Shown here: positions 18,831 to 26,779 of the stretch, piece after piece
Position numbering within the stretch: the first letter of the stretch is position 1
Layout of the letters: the number at the start of each line of letters is the position of its first letter
Assembly: GCA_018373675.1 (NCBI GenBank)
Contig: JAHAGQ010000001.1
Location: forward strand, 62,001 to 126,000
Reading direction: 5' to 3'
DNA: 64,000 nt
Origin: Collinsella sp.
Lineage (GTDB): Bacteria; Actinomycetota; Coriobacteriia; Coriobacteriales; Coriobacteriaceae
Notes under the pieces: model-generated
The model's database searches: none
The model's input: only the letters and a program-made list of their open reading frames with translations
What the model was told of the DNA's origin: nothing
Position numbers and translations under genes: made by a program

Positions 18831-20213
18831 GTGGAATTTATTGGCAGGGAGCGTGAGCTCGCCCGTATTAAGAAAACGCTCAAAGCACCCGAGCAGCGCA
18901 ATGTTCTCATTTACGGCAGGCGTCGCGTCGGAAAAAGTGAGCTCATCAAGCAGGCGCTAACCGATTTGTCGGACGTCGCAACGGTCTATTACGAGTGCCG
19001 CCAAACCTCCGAGGCAGACAACCTCGAGAGTCTGTCCGTCCTTGTTGCTGAAGCGCTGAGCTTTCCTCCGCTCGCCTTCACAGGCATCCGCGAGCTCATC
19101 GAATTTCTGTTTGCCCAAGCTAAAGACAAGAACATTACCCTCGTTCTCGACGAATACCCCTACTTGAGAGATGCGGTTAAAGGCCTAGACAGCATTCTTC
19201 AGACCTCAATCGACGCCCACAGGGAAGACTCACGTTTAAACATTGTCCTGTGCGGCTCCTACGTTGAGATTATGAAATCCCTCATCGAGCATGAAAGCCC
19301 CCTCTACGGGCGAATTGATCTCGCGCTTGAGCTTAAGCCCATGGATTACTTTGACGCTGCGAAGTTCTATCCCGCGTTCTCGCCCGAGGACAAGGTGCGG
19401 CTCTATAGCGTTTTTGGCGGTATCCCCTTTTACAATCGCCTCATCGATCAATCCCAAAGCGTACGCGACAACATCATCGAGCTCGTCACGGAACCTGGCG
19501 CCCGCTTAGAAAGCGAGGTGCCGTCCTATCTCAACGCCGAGATCTCGAAGATGACCAACGCCAACGAAGTTTTCGGGGCTCTCGCACAAGGCTACTCCCG
19601 TTGGGGGGACGTGCTGGCACAGTCGCACGTCTCGAGCGGTCCGGCCATGGCAGACGTGCTCGACAAGCTCATGTCACTCGAAATCGTCCAAAAGCGTGCA
19701 CCCATCAACGACCCTACGAACAAGCGCAAGTCTGGCTACTTTGTAGTGGATCCGCTTTCGCTCTTTTACTATCGCTATGTTTTCCGCAATGCCTCAGCGC
19801 GTCAGCTGCTCGACTCGGAAGTCTTCTATGATCGTCACGTCTTCCAAGACTTCGAGGAAAACTACGTTCCTCATATGTTCGAGGAGATCTGCCGTCAATA
19901 CCTCGTGCGGCAGAACAGGACCGGCAAGATCGAACCGGCTTTCGACGCCATAGGCAAGTACTGGTACGACGACCCCGCAAACAAAACGAGCGGCGAATTC
20001 GATGTGGTAACGCAAGACCCCGAGGGCTACGCATTCTACGAAGCAAAGTTCCGCAAATCCCCCATCACGCAAAAAATGGTCGACGAGGAAATCGCCCAAG
20101 TCGAGGCAACGGGACTCAAGTGCCATCGCTATGGATTCTTCTCCCGTTCGGGCTTCGAAGCTGGCGAAAGCGATCGAACCGTCTTCATCGACCTGCCGCA
20201 GATGTTTGGATAG
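18831..20213 (+). CDS. Archaeal-type AAA ATPase with DUF234 nuclease-like C-terminus
   Basis: This 460-residue protein begins with FIGRERELARIKK and Walker A YGRRRVGKSE (about residues 29-38). It shows the Walker B-like VLDEYPYL and the sensor block IVLCGSYVEIM. A winged-helix-like segment (about 245-300, ALAQGYSRWGDVLAQ) and a DUF234 domain follow. The latter has GEFDVV and YEAKFR, the spaced Asp and Glu-x-Lys of a PD-(D/E)xK nuclease fold. The start is a GTG directly behind operator unit B. Members of this family are widespread single genes of unknown role, often suspected to be selfish or defensive. Confidence 0.88.
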   Translation: MEFIGRERELARIKKTLKAPEQRNVLIYGRRRVGKSELIKQALTDLSDVATVYYECRQTSEADNLESLSVLVAEALSFPPLAFTGIRELIEFLFAQAKDKNITLVLDEYPYLRDAVKGLDSILQTSIDAHREDSRLNIVLCGSYVEIMKSLIEHESPLYGRIDLALELKPMDYFDAAKFYPAFSPEDKVRLYSVFGGIPFYNRLIDQSQSVRDNIIELVTEPGARLESEVPSYLNAEISKMTNANEVFGALAQGYSRWGDVLAQSHVSSGPAMADVLDKLMSLEIVQKRAPINDPTNKRKSGYFVVDPLSLFYYRYVFRNASARQLLDSEVFYDRHVFQDFEENYVPHMFEEICRQYLVRQNRTGKIEPAFDAIGKYWYDDPANKTSGEFDVVTQDPEGYAFYEAKFRKSPITQKMVDEEIAQVEATGLKCHRYGFFSRSGFEAGESDRTVFIDLPQMFG

Positions 20214-20257
20214 GACAGGACAGGTCCCTCCCGCATTCCAAGCATTCATTATCTAAT

Positions 20258-20271
20258 CGAACGATTGTTCG
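20258..20271. promoter_or_regulatory. LexA/SOS box upstream of topoisomerase genes
   Basis: CGAACGATTGTTCG matches the CGAAC-N4-GTTCG consensus of Gram-positive LexA operators exactly. It lies 100 bp before the ParE-like start. In Bacillus subtilis parE-parC are members of the LexA regulon, so SOS control of this pair is plausible. Confidence 0.7.
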
Positions 20272-20370
20272 ATGGATTTCGTGTTGGTTGGAATCGTCTG
20301 TGGGCTGGGCTATGCTACCTTGACTATCTATATGACTAAAACGCAGCAAAGGAGCACCGAGAGAGCGAGT

Positions 20371-22368
20371 ATGGCAAAAAACACCGCAAACTATGGTAAC
20401 GACAGTATCCGCCAGCTCAAGGACGAGGAGCGCGTACGCCTGCGCCCTGCCGTCATCTTCGGCTCGGACGGACTCGATGGCTGCGCGCATGCCGCCTTCG
20501 AGATTCTGTCCAACGCCGTTGACGAGGCGCGCCAGGGCTACGGCAAGCTCATCACCCTTACCGCCTTTCGCGATGGCTCCATTCAGGTAGAGGACAACGG
20601 CCGTGGCTGCCCGCTCGACTGGAACCCCTCCGAGAAGCGCTTTAACTGGGAACTCGTCTTTTGCGAGCTCTACGCCGGCGGCAAATACAATAACAACCAG
20701 GGCGGCGACTACGACTTCTCGCTCGGTACCAACGGCCTGGGCTCGTGCGCGACCCAGTACGCCTCCGAGTACATGGACGTCACGGTTTGGCGCGATGGCA
20801 ACAAGTACTCCCTGCACTTTAAGAAGGGCAAGGTTGTCGGCGCCAAGAAGAAGGCACTCGAGATTGAGCCCAGCGACGAGAACCGCACCGGCACCACCAT
20901 CAAGTGGCGCCCCGATCTTGAGGTCTTTACCTCGATCAGCATTCCCCACGACTGGTATCGCGAGACCATGCGCCGCCAGGCCGTGGTCAACGCCAACGTG
21001 ACCTTCCGCCTGCGCATCGAGGGCGACGATGGTGAGTTTTCCGAAGAGGATTTTTGCTATCCCAAGGGCATCGAGGACTATGTGCTCGAGAAGGTCGGTA
21101 CCGACTACCTTACCGAGCCCTTCTTTATCGAGGCCGACCGTCGCGGTCGCGACCGCGAGGACCTGCCCGACTACAACGTGAAGATTACCGCGTGCATGTG
21201 CTTCTCGCGCACCTTCATGATGCAGGAGTACTACCACAACTCATCGTGGCTCGAGAACGGCGGTTCGCCCGAGAAGGCCGCCCGCAGCGCTCTGACCAGC
21301 GCCATCGATGCCTACATCAAGCAACAGGGCAAGTACAACAAAAACGAGAGCGGCATTAAGTGGCAAGACGTCCAGGACTGCCTGGTGCTGGTGACCAACT
21401 GCTTCTCCACCCAGACGTCCTATGAAAACCAGACTAAGAAGGCCATCAACAACCGCTTTATCCAGCAGGCTATGACGGCCTTCTTTAAGGAGCGCCTCTC
21501 GACCTACTTGATCGAGAACAAAGACGCTGCCAACAAGATCATGGAGCAGGTGCTCATCAACAAGCGCTCGCGCGAGAACGCCGAAAAGACGCGCCAGAGC
21601 ATCAAGACCAACCTGCAGCAGAAGACCGACATGGCCAACCGCGTGCAGAAGTTCATCGACTGCCGCTCCAAAGATAAGAACCGTCGCGAGATCTACATCG
21701 TAGAGGGCGACTCGGCAGCAGGCGCCATTCGTACCTCGCGCGATGCCGAGTTCCAGGGCGTTATGCCCGTCCGTGGCAAAATCCTCAACTGCCTAAAGGA
21801 GGACTATCCACGCATCTTTAAGTCCGACATCATCATGGACCTCATGCGCGTGCTGGGCTGCGGCGTGGAGATCAAGGACAAGCGCATCAAAAACCTTGGT
21901 GCCTTTGACCTGGACAACCTCAACTGGAACAAGGTCATCATCTGTACGGACGCCGACGTCGACGGTTACCACATCCGCACGCTCGTGCTCACCATGCTTT
22001 ACCGCCTGGTGCCCACGCTTATCGACGAAGGTTACGTGTATATCGCCGAGTCGCCGCTCTACGAGATCAACTGCAAAGAGAAGACCTACTTTGCCTACAC
22101 CGAGCTCGAGAAGAACGGCATCCTCAAGGAGATTGGCGACCAAAAGTGCTCCATCAACCGCTCCAAGGGTCTTGGTGAGAACGACCCGGACATGATGTGG
22201 CTCACCACCATGAACCCCGAGACGCGTCGCCTGATCAAGGTGGAGCCCGAGGACGTCACCAAGATGGAGACCATGTTCAATCTGTTGCTGGGCAACGACG
22301 AGGCGGGCCGCAAGCGCCATATCTCCGAGCACGGCAAGGAATACCTGGACCAGCTGGACCTGCAGTAG
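20371..22368 (+). CDS. parE: Type IIA topoisomerase B subunit (ParE/GyrB-like)
   Basis: I take the ATG at 20371 (MAKNTANYGNDS) as the start; 665 residues follow. The GHKL ATPase is visible (EILSNAVDEARQGYG, VEDNGRGCPLD, SLGTNGLGSCATQYAS). The transducer follows, and the Toprim domain has IVEGDSAAGAIRTSRDAEFQG, PVRGKILN and CTDADVDGYHIRTLVLTML. The usual GGSAKQGRDR of GyrB reads AAGAIRTSRD here, so the protein belongs to a divergent branch. The A subunit gene follows 45 bp later. Gyrase versus topoisomerase IV cannot be decided from this subunit, and I use parE as a working name. Confidence 0.88.
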   Translation: MAKNTANYGNDSIRQLKDEERVRLRPAVIFGSDGLDGCAHAAFEILSNAVDEARQGYGKLITLTAFRDGSIQVEDNGRGCPLDWNPSEKRFNWELVFCELYAGGKYNNNQGGDYDFSLGTNGLGSCATQYASEYMDVTVWRDGNKYSLHFKKGKVVGAKKKALEIEPSDENRTGTTIKWRPDLEVFTSISIPHDWYRETMRRQAVVNANVTFRLRIEGDDGEFSEEDFCYPKGIEDYVLEKVGTDYLTEPFFIEADRRGRDREDLPDYNVKITACMCFSRTFMMQEYYHNSSWLENGGSPEKAARSALTSAIDAYIKQQGKYNKNESGIKWQDVQDCLVLVTNCFSTQTSYENQTKKAINNRFIQQAMTAFFKERLSTYLIENKDAANKIMEQVLINKRSRENAEKTRQSIKTNLQQKTDMANRVQKFIDCRSKDKNRREIYIVEGDSAAGAIRTSRDAEFQGVMPVRGKILNCLKEDYPRIFKSDIIMDLMRVLGCGVEIKDKRIKNLGAFDLDNLNWNKVIICTDADVDGYHIRTLVLTMLYRLVPTLIDEGYVYIAESPLYEINCKEKTYFAYTELEKNGILKEIGDQKCSINRSKGLGENDPDMMWLTTMNPETRRLIKVEPEDVTKMETMFNLLLGNDEAGRKRHISEHGKEYLDQLDLQ

Positions 22369-22413
22369 CAGCAAATCGATAACGACGGCCCATAAGAAGT
22401 TCAAGAGGAAATC

Positions 22414-24654
22414 GTGGCAAAGAAGAAGACGAAGAACCAGCCAAAGAAAAAGCAGGTCAACGCCGAGAACGTTATCGGCCTGCACTCCGAGGTCACCGAC
22501 CAGCCGATCACGCAGACGCTCGAAGTCAACTACATGCCCTATGCCATGAGCGTCAACGTCTCGCGTGCGTTCCCCGAAATTGACGGCTTTAAGCCGTCGC
22601 ACCGCAAGCTGCTCTACACCATGTACAAGATGGGTCTGCTCAAGGGCGAGCGCCAGAAGAGCGCCAACATCGTGGGCCAGACCATGAAGCTCAACCCGCA
22701 CGGCGATGCCGCGATCTACGAGACGATGGTGCGCCTGGCGACGGGCAACGAAGCGCTGCTTGCGCCCTTCGTGGAGTCGAAGGGCAACTTTGGCAAGTAC
22801 TATTCGGGCGACCTGAGCTACGCCGCCTCGCGTTATACCGAGGCCAAGCTCTCCCCCATCAGCGCCGAGATCTTCAAGGACATCGACAAGGATCCGGTCG
22901 ACTTCGTCGACAGCTACGACGGCGCCATGAAGGAGCCGCGCCTGCTGCCCACCACGTTTCCCAACATCCTTGTCTCGGCCAATAAGGGCATCGGCGTCGC
23001 CATGGCATCCGACATCTGCGGCTTCAACCTCAACGAGGTCTGTACTGCCACCATGCACTACCTGCAGGATCCCGACTGCGACCTGCTCGAGTACATGCCC
23101 ATGCCCGACTTCTCGACCGGCGGCGAGATTATCTACCGTCGCGAGGAGATGGAGAAGATCATCGAGACCGGCCTTGGCAGCTTCCAGATTCGCTCCCGCT
23201 GGCGCTGGATTCCCGAAGAGCGCATCATCGAGGTGTACGAGATTCCCTACACCACCAAGACCGATGTCATCATCGAGCGCATCGTCAAGCTCTCCAAGGA
23301 GGGCAAGGTCAAGGAGATCGCCGACATCCGCGATGAGACCGACCTTTCGGGTCTGCGCATCGCCATCGACCTTAAGCGCGGCGTCGACCCCGACAAGCTC
23401 ATGGCCAAGCTCTATCGCTCGACCACGCTGCAGGATTCGTTCTCGTGCAACTTCAACGTGCTGGTCGATGGTTACCCTCGCGTTATGGGCGTGCGCCAGA
23501 TTCTGCACGAGTGGGTCAAGTGGCGTATTGAGTCCACGCGTCGCCGCATTAACTTTGACCTGGGCAAAAAGTCCGAGCGCCTGCACCTGCTGCACGGCCT
23601 CGAGGCGATCTTGCTCGACATCGACAAGGCCATCGCCATCATCCGCGGCACCAAGCTCGAAGCCGAGGTCGTGCCCAACCTTATGAAGGGTTTCGACATC
23701 GACGAGACCCAGGCCGAGTTTGTTGCCGAGCTTAAGCTCCGCAACATCAACGAGGAGTACATCCTCAACCGCACCAAGGACATTGCCAAGCTTGAGGGCG
23801 AGATTGCCGAGCTTGAGGAGATCCTCTCCAGCGAGGAGAACATCAAGAAGGTCATCAGCGACGAGCTGGCCGCGGTCAACAAGAAGTACGTGATGCCGCG
23901 CCGCACGGGCAGGATCGAGCCCCACGAGGTTATCGAGGTAAGCTTGGAGCCCGAGGTCGAGGAGTACCCGGTTACCATCATGCTTTCGCGCGATGGCTAC
24001 CTTAAGAAGATGACGGACCGCGTGCTCAAGAAGGCCACTACGCTCAAGTACAAAGACGGCGACAAACCCTTTATCGAGTTTCCGTCCTCCAACACCCACG
24101 AGCTGCTGGTCTTTACCAACAAGAGCCAGGTATACAAGTGCAAGGTTGCGGCGTTTGAGGACACCAAGTCGGCCCAGCTGGGCTCGTATCTGCCCACCGA
24201 CCTCGAGATGGAACCCGACGAGAGCGTCATCTGGGTCATCGACCCCGAGGACTACAAGGCCGACGTGTTGTTCGTCTTTGAGAACGGCCGCGTGGTGCGC
24301 GTCGCGCTTTCTGGATACGTCACCAAGACCAACCGCAAGCGCCTCAAGAACGCCATCTACGGCGGCAGCAAACTGCTGTATGCACAGGTGCTCAAGGAAG
24401 ATCGCGACATCGCGCTGGTCTCGAGCGACTATCGCTTGATGAACTTCAACACGTCGCTACTCAAGACCAAGACGACAACCAACACGCAGGGCGTCCAAGC
24501 CTTTACGGCCAAGAAGGGCCGCTCGGTCACCACCGTCGGCACAACCGAGGAGATTCTTGGCGCCGGCGTCTCGGCCGAGAAGTTCACCGCACAGAGCCTG
24601 CCTTCTGCCGGTGCCCTCATGAAGGAAAACGACATGCCGAGCCTGTTTGACTAG
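22414..24654 (+). CDS. parC: Type IIA topoisomerase A subunit (ParC-like)
   Basis: The 746-residue protein starts at GTG 22414 behind AGAGGAA. A lysine-rich head precedes the breakage-reunion domain: YAMSVNVSRAFPEIDGFKPSHRKLLYTMYKMG, then NPHGDAAIYETMVRLA and the catalytic Tyr in AASRYTEAKLSPIS. A coiled coil (about 430-480) and a C-terminal beta-pinwheel follow. The gyrase-specific box QRRGGxG is not present in the first blade, which favours decatenation (topoisomerase IV) over supercoiling. It forms a unit with the B subunit gene and ends at a strong terminator. Confidence 0.88.
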   Translation: MAKKKTKNQPKKKQVNAENVIGLHSEVTDQPITQTLEVNYMPYAMSVNVSRAFPEIDGFKPSHRKLLYTMYKMGLLKGERQKSANIVGQTMKLNPHGDAAIYETMVRLATGNEALLAPFVESKGNFGKYYSGDLSYAASRYTEAKLSPISAEIFKDIDKDPVDFVDSYDGAMKEPRLLPTTFPNILVSANKGIGVAMASDICGFNLNEVCTATMHYLQDPDCDLLEYMPMPDFSTGGEIIYRREEMEKIIETGLGSFQIRSRWRWIPEERIIEVYEIPYTTKTDVIIERIVKLSKEGKVKEIADIRDETDLSGLRIAIDLKRGVDPDKLMAKLYRSTTLQDSFSCNFNVLVDGYPRVMGVRQILHEWVKWRIESTRRRINFDLGKKSERLHLLHGLEAILLDIDKAIAIIRGTKLEAEVVPNLMKGFDIDETQAEFVAELKLRNINEEYILNRTKDIAKLEGEIAELEEILSSEENIKKVISDELAAVNKKYVMPRRTGRIEPHEVIEVSLEPEVEEYPVTIMLSRDGYLKKMTDRVLKKATTLKYKDGDKPFIEFPSSNTHELLVFTNKSQVYKCKVAAFEDTKSAQLGSYLPTDLEMEPDESVIWVIDPEDYKADVLFVFENGRVVRVALSGYVTKTNRKRLKNAIYGGSKLLYAQVLKEDRDIALVSSDYRLMNFNTSLLKTKTTTNTQGVQAFTAKKGRSVTTVGTTEEILGAGVSAEKFTAQSLPSAGALMKENDMPSLFD

Positions 24655-24691
24655 GTGCCACGGCAACGAGACCGTTAGATACTTCTCAAAG

Positions 24692-24742
24692 CGACGAGGC
24701 CCGGAACGCAACGGCATTGCGCCCGGGACTCGTCGTTTTTCT
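24692..24742 (+). terminator. Strong rho-independent terminator of the topoisomerase operon
   Basis: CGACGAGGCCCGG (24692-24704) pairs with CCCGGGACTCGTCG (24722-24735) with one bulge. It is followed directly by TTTTTCTT. Confidence 0.9.
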
Positions 24743-24751
24743 TCTCAACTA

Positions 24752-24800
24752 TTTTTTAACGCAGATAAATTGATTTCTGCTTATTTTTCTGCGTAAAAAA
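24752..24800. repeat. AT-rich inverted repeat around TCTGCGTAAAA
   Basis: TTTTTTAACGCAGA (24752-24765) mirrors TCTGCGTAAAAAA (24788-24800) with one extra base. A nested GCAGA/TCTGC pair lies inside. It sits in the promoter region of the second AAA-ATPase gene, so it may be part of the promoter or a further operator. Confidence 0.5.
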
Positions 24801-24837
24801 TGTCAGCGTCACTGCTTCGATGCCCTTTGGTCAGCTG

Positions 24838-24894
24838 TTAGCAAAACTTGCAAAAATTAGCAAAACTTGCAAAAATTAGCAAAACTTGCAAAGG
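24838..24894 (+). repeat. Three tandem 19-bp repeats on the ATPase leader
   Basis: Copies start at 24838, 24857 and 24876 and read TTAGCAAAACTTGCAAAAA. Only the last two bases of copy 3 differ, becoming the GG of the ribosome site AAAGGAG. Each copy contains the small dyad GCAA-N3-TTGC. The array ends seven bases before the ATG. A protein bound here would cover the ribosome site. Confidence 0.85.
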
Positions 24895-24901
24895 AGTCAC
24901 C

Positions 24902-25996
24902 ATGGAGTACAGCAAGAACCCCTTTACCCCGACGTTCGGAAGCGTCCCTCCCTTTCTAGCGGGTCGCGAGCATATTCTGCGTGACATCAACCGTGGCTTT
25001 ATCAACGGCCCGGGAGATCCCAACCTGTCGACCATTTTTACGGGCGCAAGGGGAACGGGCAAGACGGCGCTTCTCTCGCTCCTTTCAGAAACGGCGCTTG
25101 AACACGGTTGGATCGCAGCAAATGTCTCCGCCATGCCAGGCATGCTCGAAGATATTATCGAGCGAACCAAAGAAGCCGCAGATAGCTACCTCTCACAGCC
25201 TCATGCGCGCATAAACGGCGTTCAAATTGGTCCAGTGGGCATCGATTGGACATATGCTCAAGAGGTCCAGGGCAACTGGCGCACACGCATGAATGGCATC
25301 TTTAAGCAACTCGAAAAACATGACATCGGACTTCTCATTACCATCGATGAAGTCACCGTCGATCTCGAAGAAATGCTTCAATTTGCCTCTGTTTACCAGC
25401 ACTTTGTACGCGAAGGTAAAAAAGTTGCCCTACTCATGGCAGGACTGCCCTACAAAGTATCGGCGTTGCTGCGTAACGATTCCGTCTCGTTCCTCAGGCG
25501 TTCCCAATATCATCAGTTAGGACGAATCACTGACGTTGAAATTGCAAACGCGTTTCGCAAAACCGTTGAGGCCGGAGGACGTTCAATCACACCAGAAGCG
25601 CTCGAGAATGCTGTGAAGGCCGTCGACGGATTCCCCTACATGATGCAGCTCGTCGGATATCGCACTTGGGATGTTTCGGAGAACTCGCCCCAAATCAGTG
25701 CATCCGATGTCAAGCAGGGTTCCCTACTCGCACGCATGGAGCTGCGTGATCGCATTCTCGAAACGACCTATCGAGAGCTTTCCGATAAAGACATTGAGTT
25801 TTTACTCGCGATGCTGCCCGATTCTGGCCCCAGCAGGGTCTCGGAGATAGCCAAACGCATGGGCGTCGCCAGCAACTACGCAAGCCAATACAAACGCCGC
25901 CTTCTCGAGGACGGCGTCATCGGGGAACGTGGGCGTGGTCTCGTTGGCTTTGACATCCCCGCATTCAGGGAGTTCCTGAGCGAGAAAGTCTCCTAG
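24902..25996 (+). CDS. AAA ATPase with C-terminal winged helix
   Basis: This 364-residue protein has Walker A FTGARGTGKTALL (about residues 41-53), Walker B-like LLITIDEVTVDLEE, a sensor AGLPYKVSALL, the LGRITDVEIANAFRKTV lid and VDGFPYMMQLVGYRTW, typical of AAA_16-type STAND-like ATPases. The last 60 residues form a winged helix (RVSEIAKRMGVASNYASQYKRRLLEDGVI). The start at 24902 follows AAAGGAG; an upstream ATG at 24848 would translate the repeat array. The array and the winged helix together suggest autoregulation. The role is unknown. Confidence 0.85.
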   Translation: MEYSKNPFTPTFGSVPPFLAGREHILRDINRGFINGPGDPNLSTIFTGARGTGKTALLSLLSETALEHGWIAANVSAMPGMLEDIIERTKEAADSYLSQPHARINGVQIGPVGIDWTYAQEVQGNWRTRMNGIFKQLEKHDIGLLITIDEVTVDLEEMLQFASVYQHFVREGKKVALLMAGLPYKVSALLRNDSVSFLRRSQYHQLGRITDVEIANAFRKTVEAGGRSITPEALENAVKAVDGFPYMMQLVGYRTWDVSENSPQISASDVKQGSLLARMELRDRILETTYRELSDKDIEFLLAMLPDSGPSRVSEIAKRMGVASNYASQYKRRLLEDGVIGERGRGLVGFDIPAFREFLSEKVS

Positions 25997-26024
25997 CACG
26001 CGGAGATTGTCCATAAGGACATCA

Positions 26025-26100
26025 ACGCATGGCAATCAGTAATCCTCTTGGTAAGGACAGCAAGCATTTCCACCAATACCGATTGCCATGCGTTCTTCTT
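26025..26100. terminator. Hairpin between convergent ATPase and reductase genes
   Basis: AACGCATGGCAATC (26024-26037) and GATTGCCATGCGTT (26081-26094) pair perfectly around a 43-base loop and are followed by CTTCTT. The loop is long for a terminator, so it may be a small mobile palindrome used as one. Confidence 0.55.
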
Positions 26101-26103
26101 GCC

Positions 26104-26634
26104 TTAAGAGAGCTTGCGAGCGAGCTCTCGCACCTCTTCCAACTTGGGCGACGATGCCATGCTGTCGCGCTCGGTCATACCGCTAACGGTGACAATGCCC
26201 TGGTCCTCCCACTTGCAGTACGCGCAGGTTGACTTGTACATAGCGATCGCCGCATCATAGACGCCCTCGCTGTGGCTATCGAGCAAAAGGGCCGTCTTGG
26301 TGAACGGGAAGCCCGTGGCACCGAAGGCGTACAGGCGGTCGATGGCGGCCTTCTCCTGCGCAGTGATATCAAACCAGTAGATAGGCGAAGCGAAGACAAC
26401 CATATCGGCGCCTTTCAGCGACTCGATCACGTCGGCCATGTCATCCTTCTGCACGCAAGTGCCCTCGTGGGCGAAGCAATACTGACACCCCAGGCAACCA
26501 GCGATTTTCTTGCCGGCAACGCGGATGACCTCGACCGTATGGCCGGCCTCGCGCGCGGTCTCGGCAAACGCCTCGACCATGGTGTCGGTATTGGCGCCCT
26601 TACGCGGGCTACCACTCAATACAACGATATTCAT
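26104..26634 (-). CDS. Flavodoxin-fold NAD(P)H-dependent FMN reductase
   Basis: The 176-residue protein starts with the FMN phosphate loop VLSGSPRKGANTDTM. It continues with CLGCQYCFAHEGTCVQKDDM, the cysteine-rich insert of iron-sulfur-flavoprotein-like reductases, then FASPIYWFDITAQEKAAIDR and a CAYC pair near the end. This is the multimeric flavodoxin WrbA/NADPH-reductase family. It probably reduces quinones, nitro compounds or protein partners in the cytoplasm. It stands alone with its own leader and may relate to the redox-type MerR operon to its right. Confidence 0.88.
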   Translation of the reverse strand: MNIVVLSGSPRKGANTDTMVEAFAETAREAGHTVEVIRVAGKKIAGCLGCQYCFAHEGTCVQKDDMADVIESLKGADMVVFASPIYWFDITAQEKAAIDRLYAFGATGFPFTKTALLLDSHSEGVYDAAIAMYKSTCAYCKWEDQGIVTVSGMTERDSMASSPKLEEVRELARKLS

Positions 26635-26779
26635 AGGATTCCCTCTCCTTCATGCTGCAGGCGCGCAGCATGTTTTCTTGTAACCAAAACGAATGGAGTT
26701 AATCAATCGTCTCGTTTCAGCTACTCCCTCTCTTTAGAAGAATCGTTGCTGGAGACTTGGCATTAAATCAAGGCACGCC

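Noticed and set aside
21793..24099. A 768-codon open frame on the minus strand.
   Set aside because: It lies antisense to the conserved topoisomerase genes; its text is Val/Leu/His/Asp-rich without motifs, as expected for the complement of high-GC coding DNA.
24848..24901. Upstream start of the second AAA ATPase.
   Set aside because: It would translate the 19-bp repeat array into a Lys/Ala stretch; the ATG at 24902 has AAAGGAG directly upstream.
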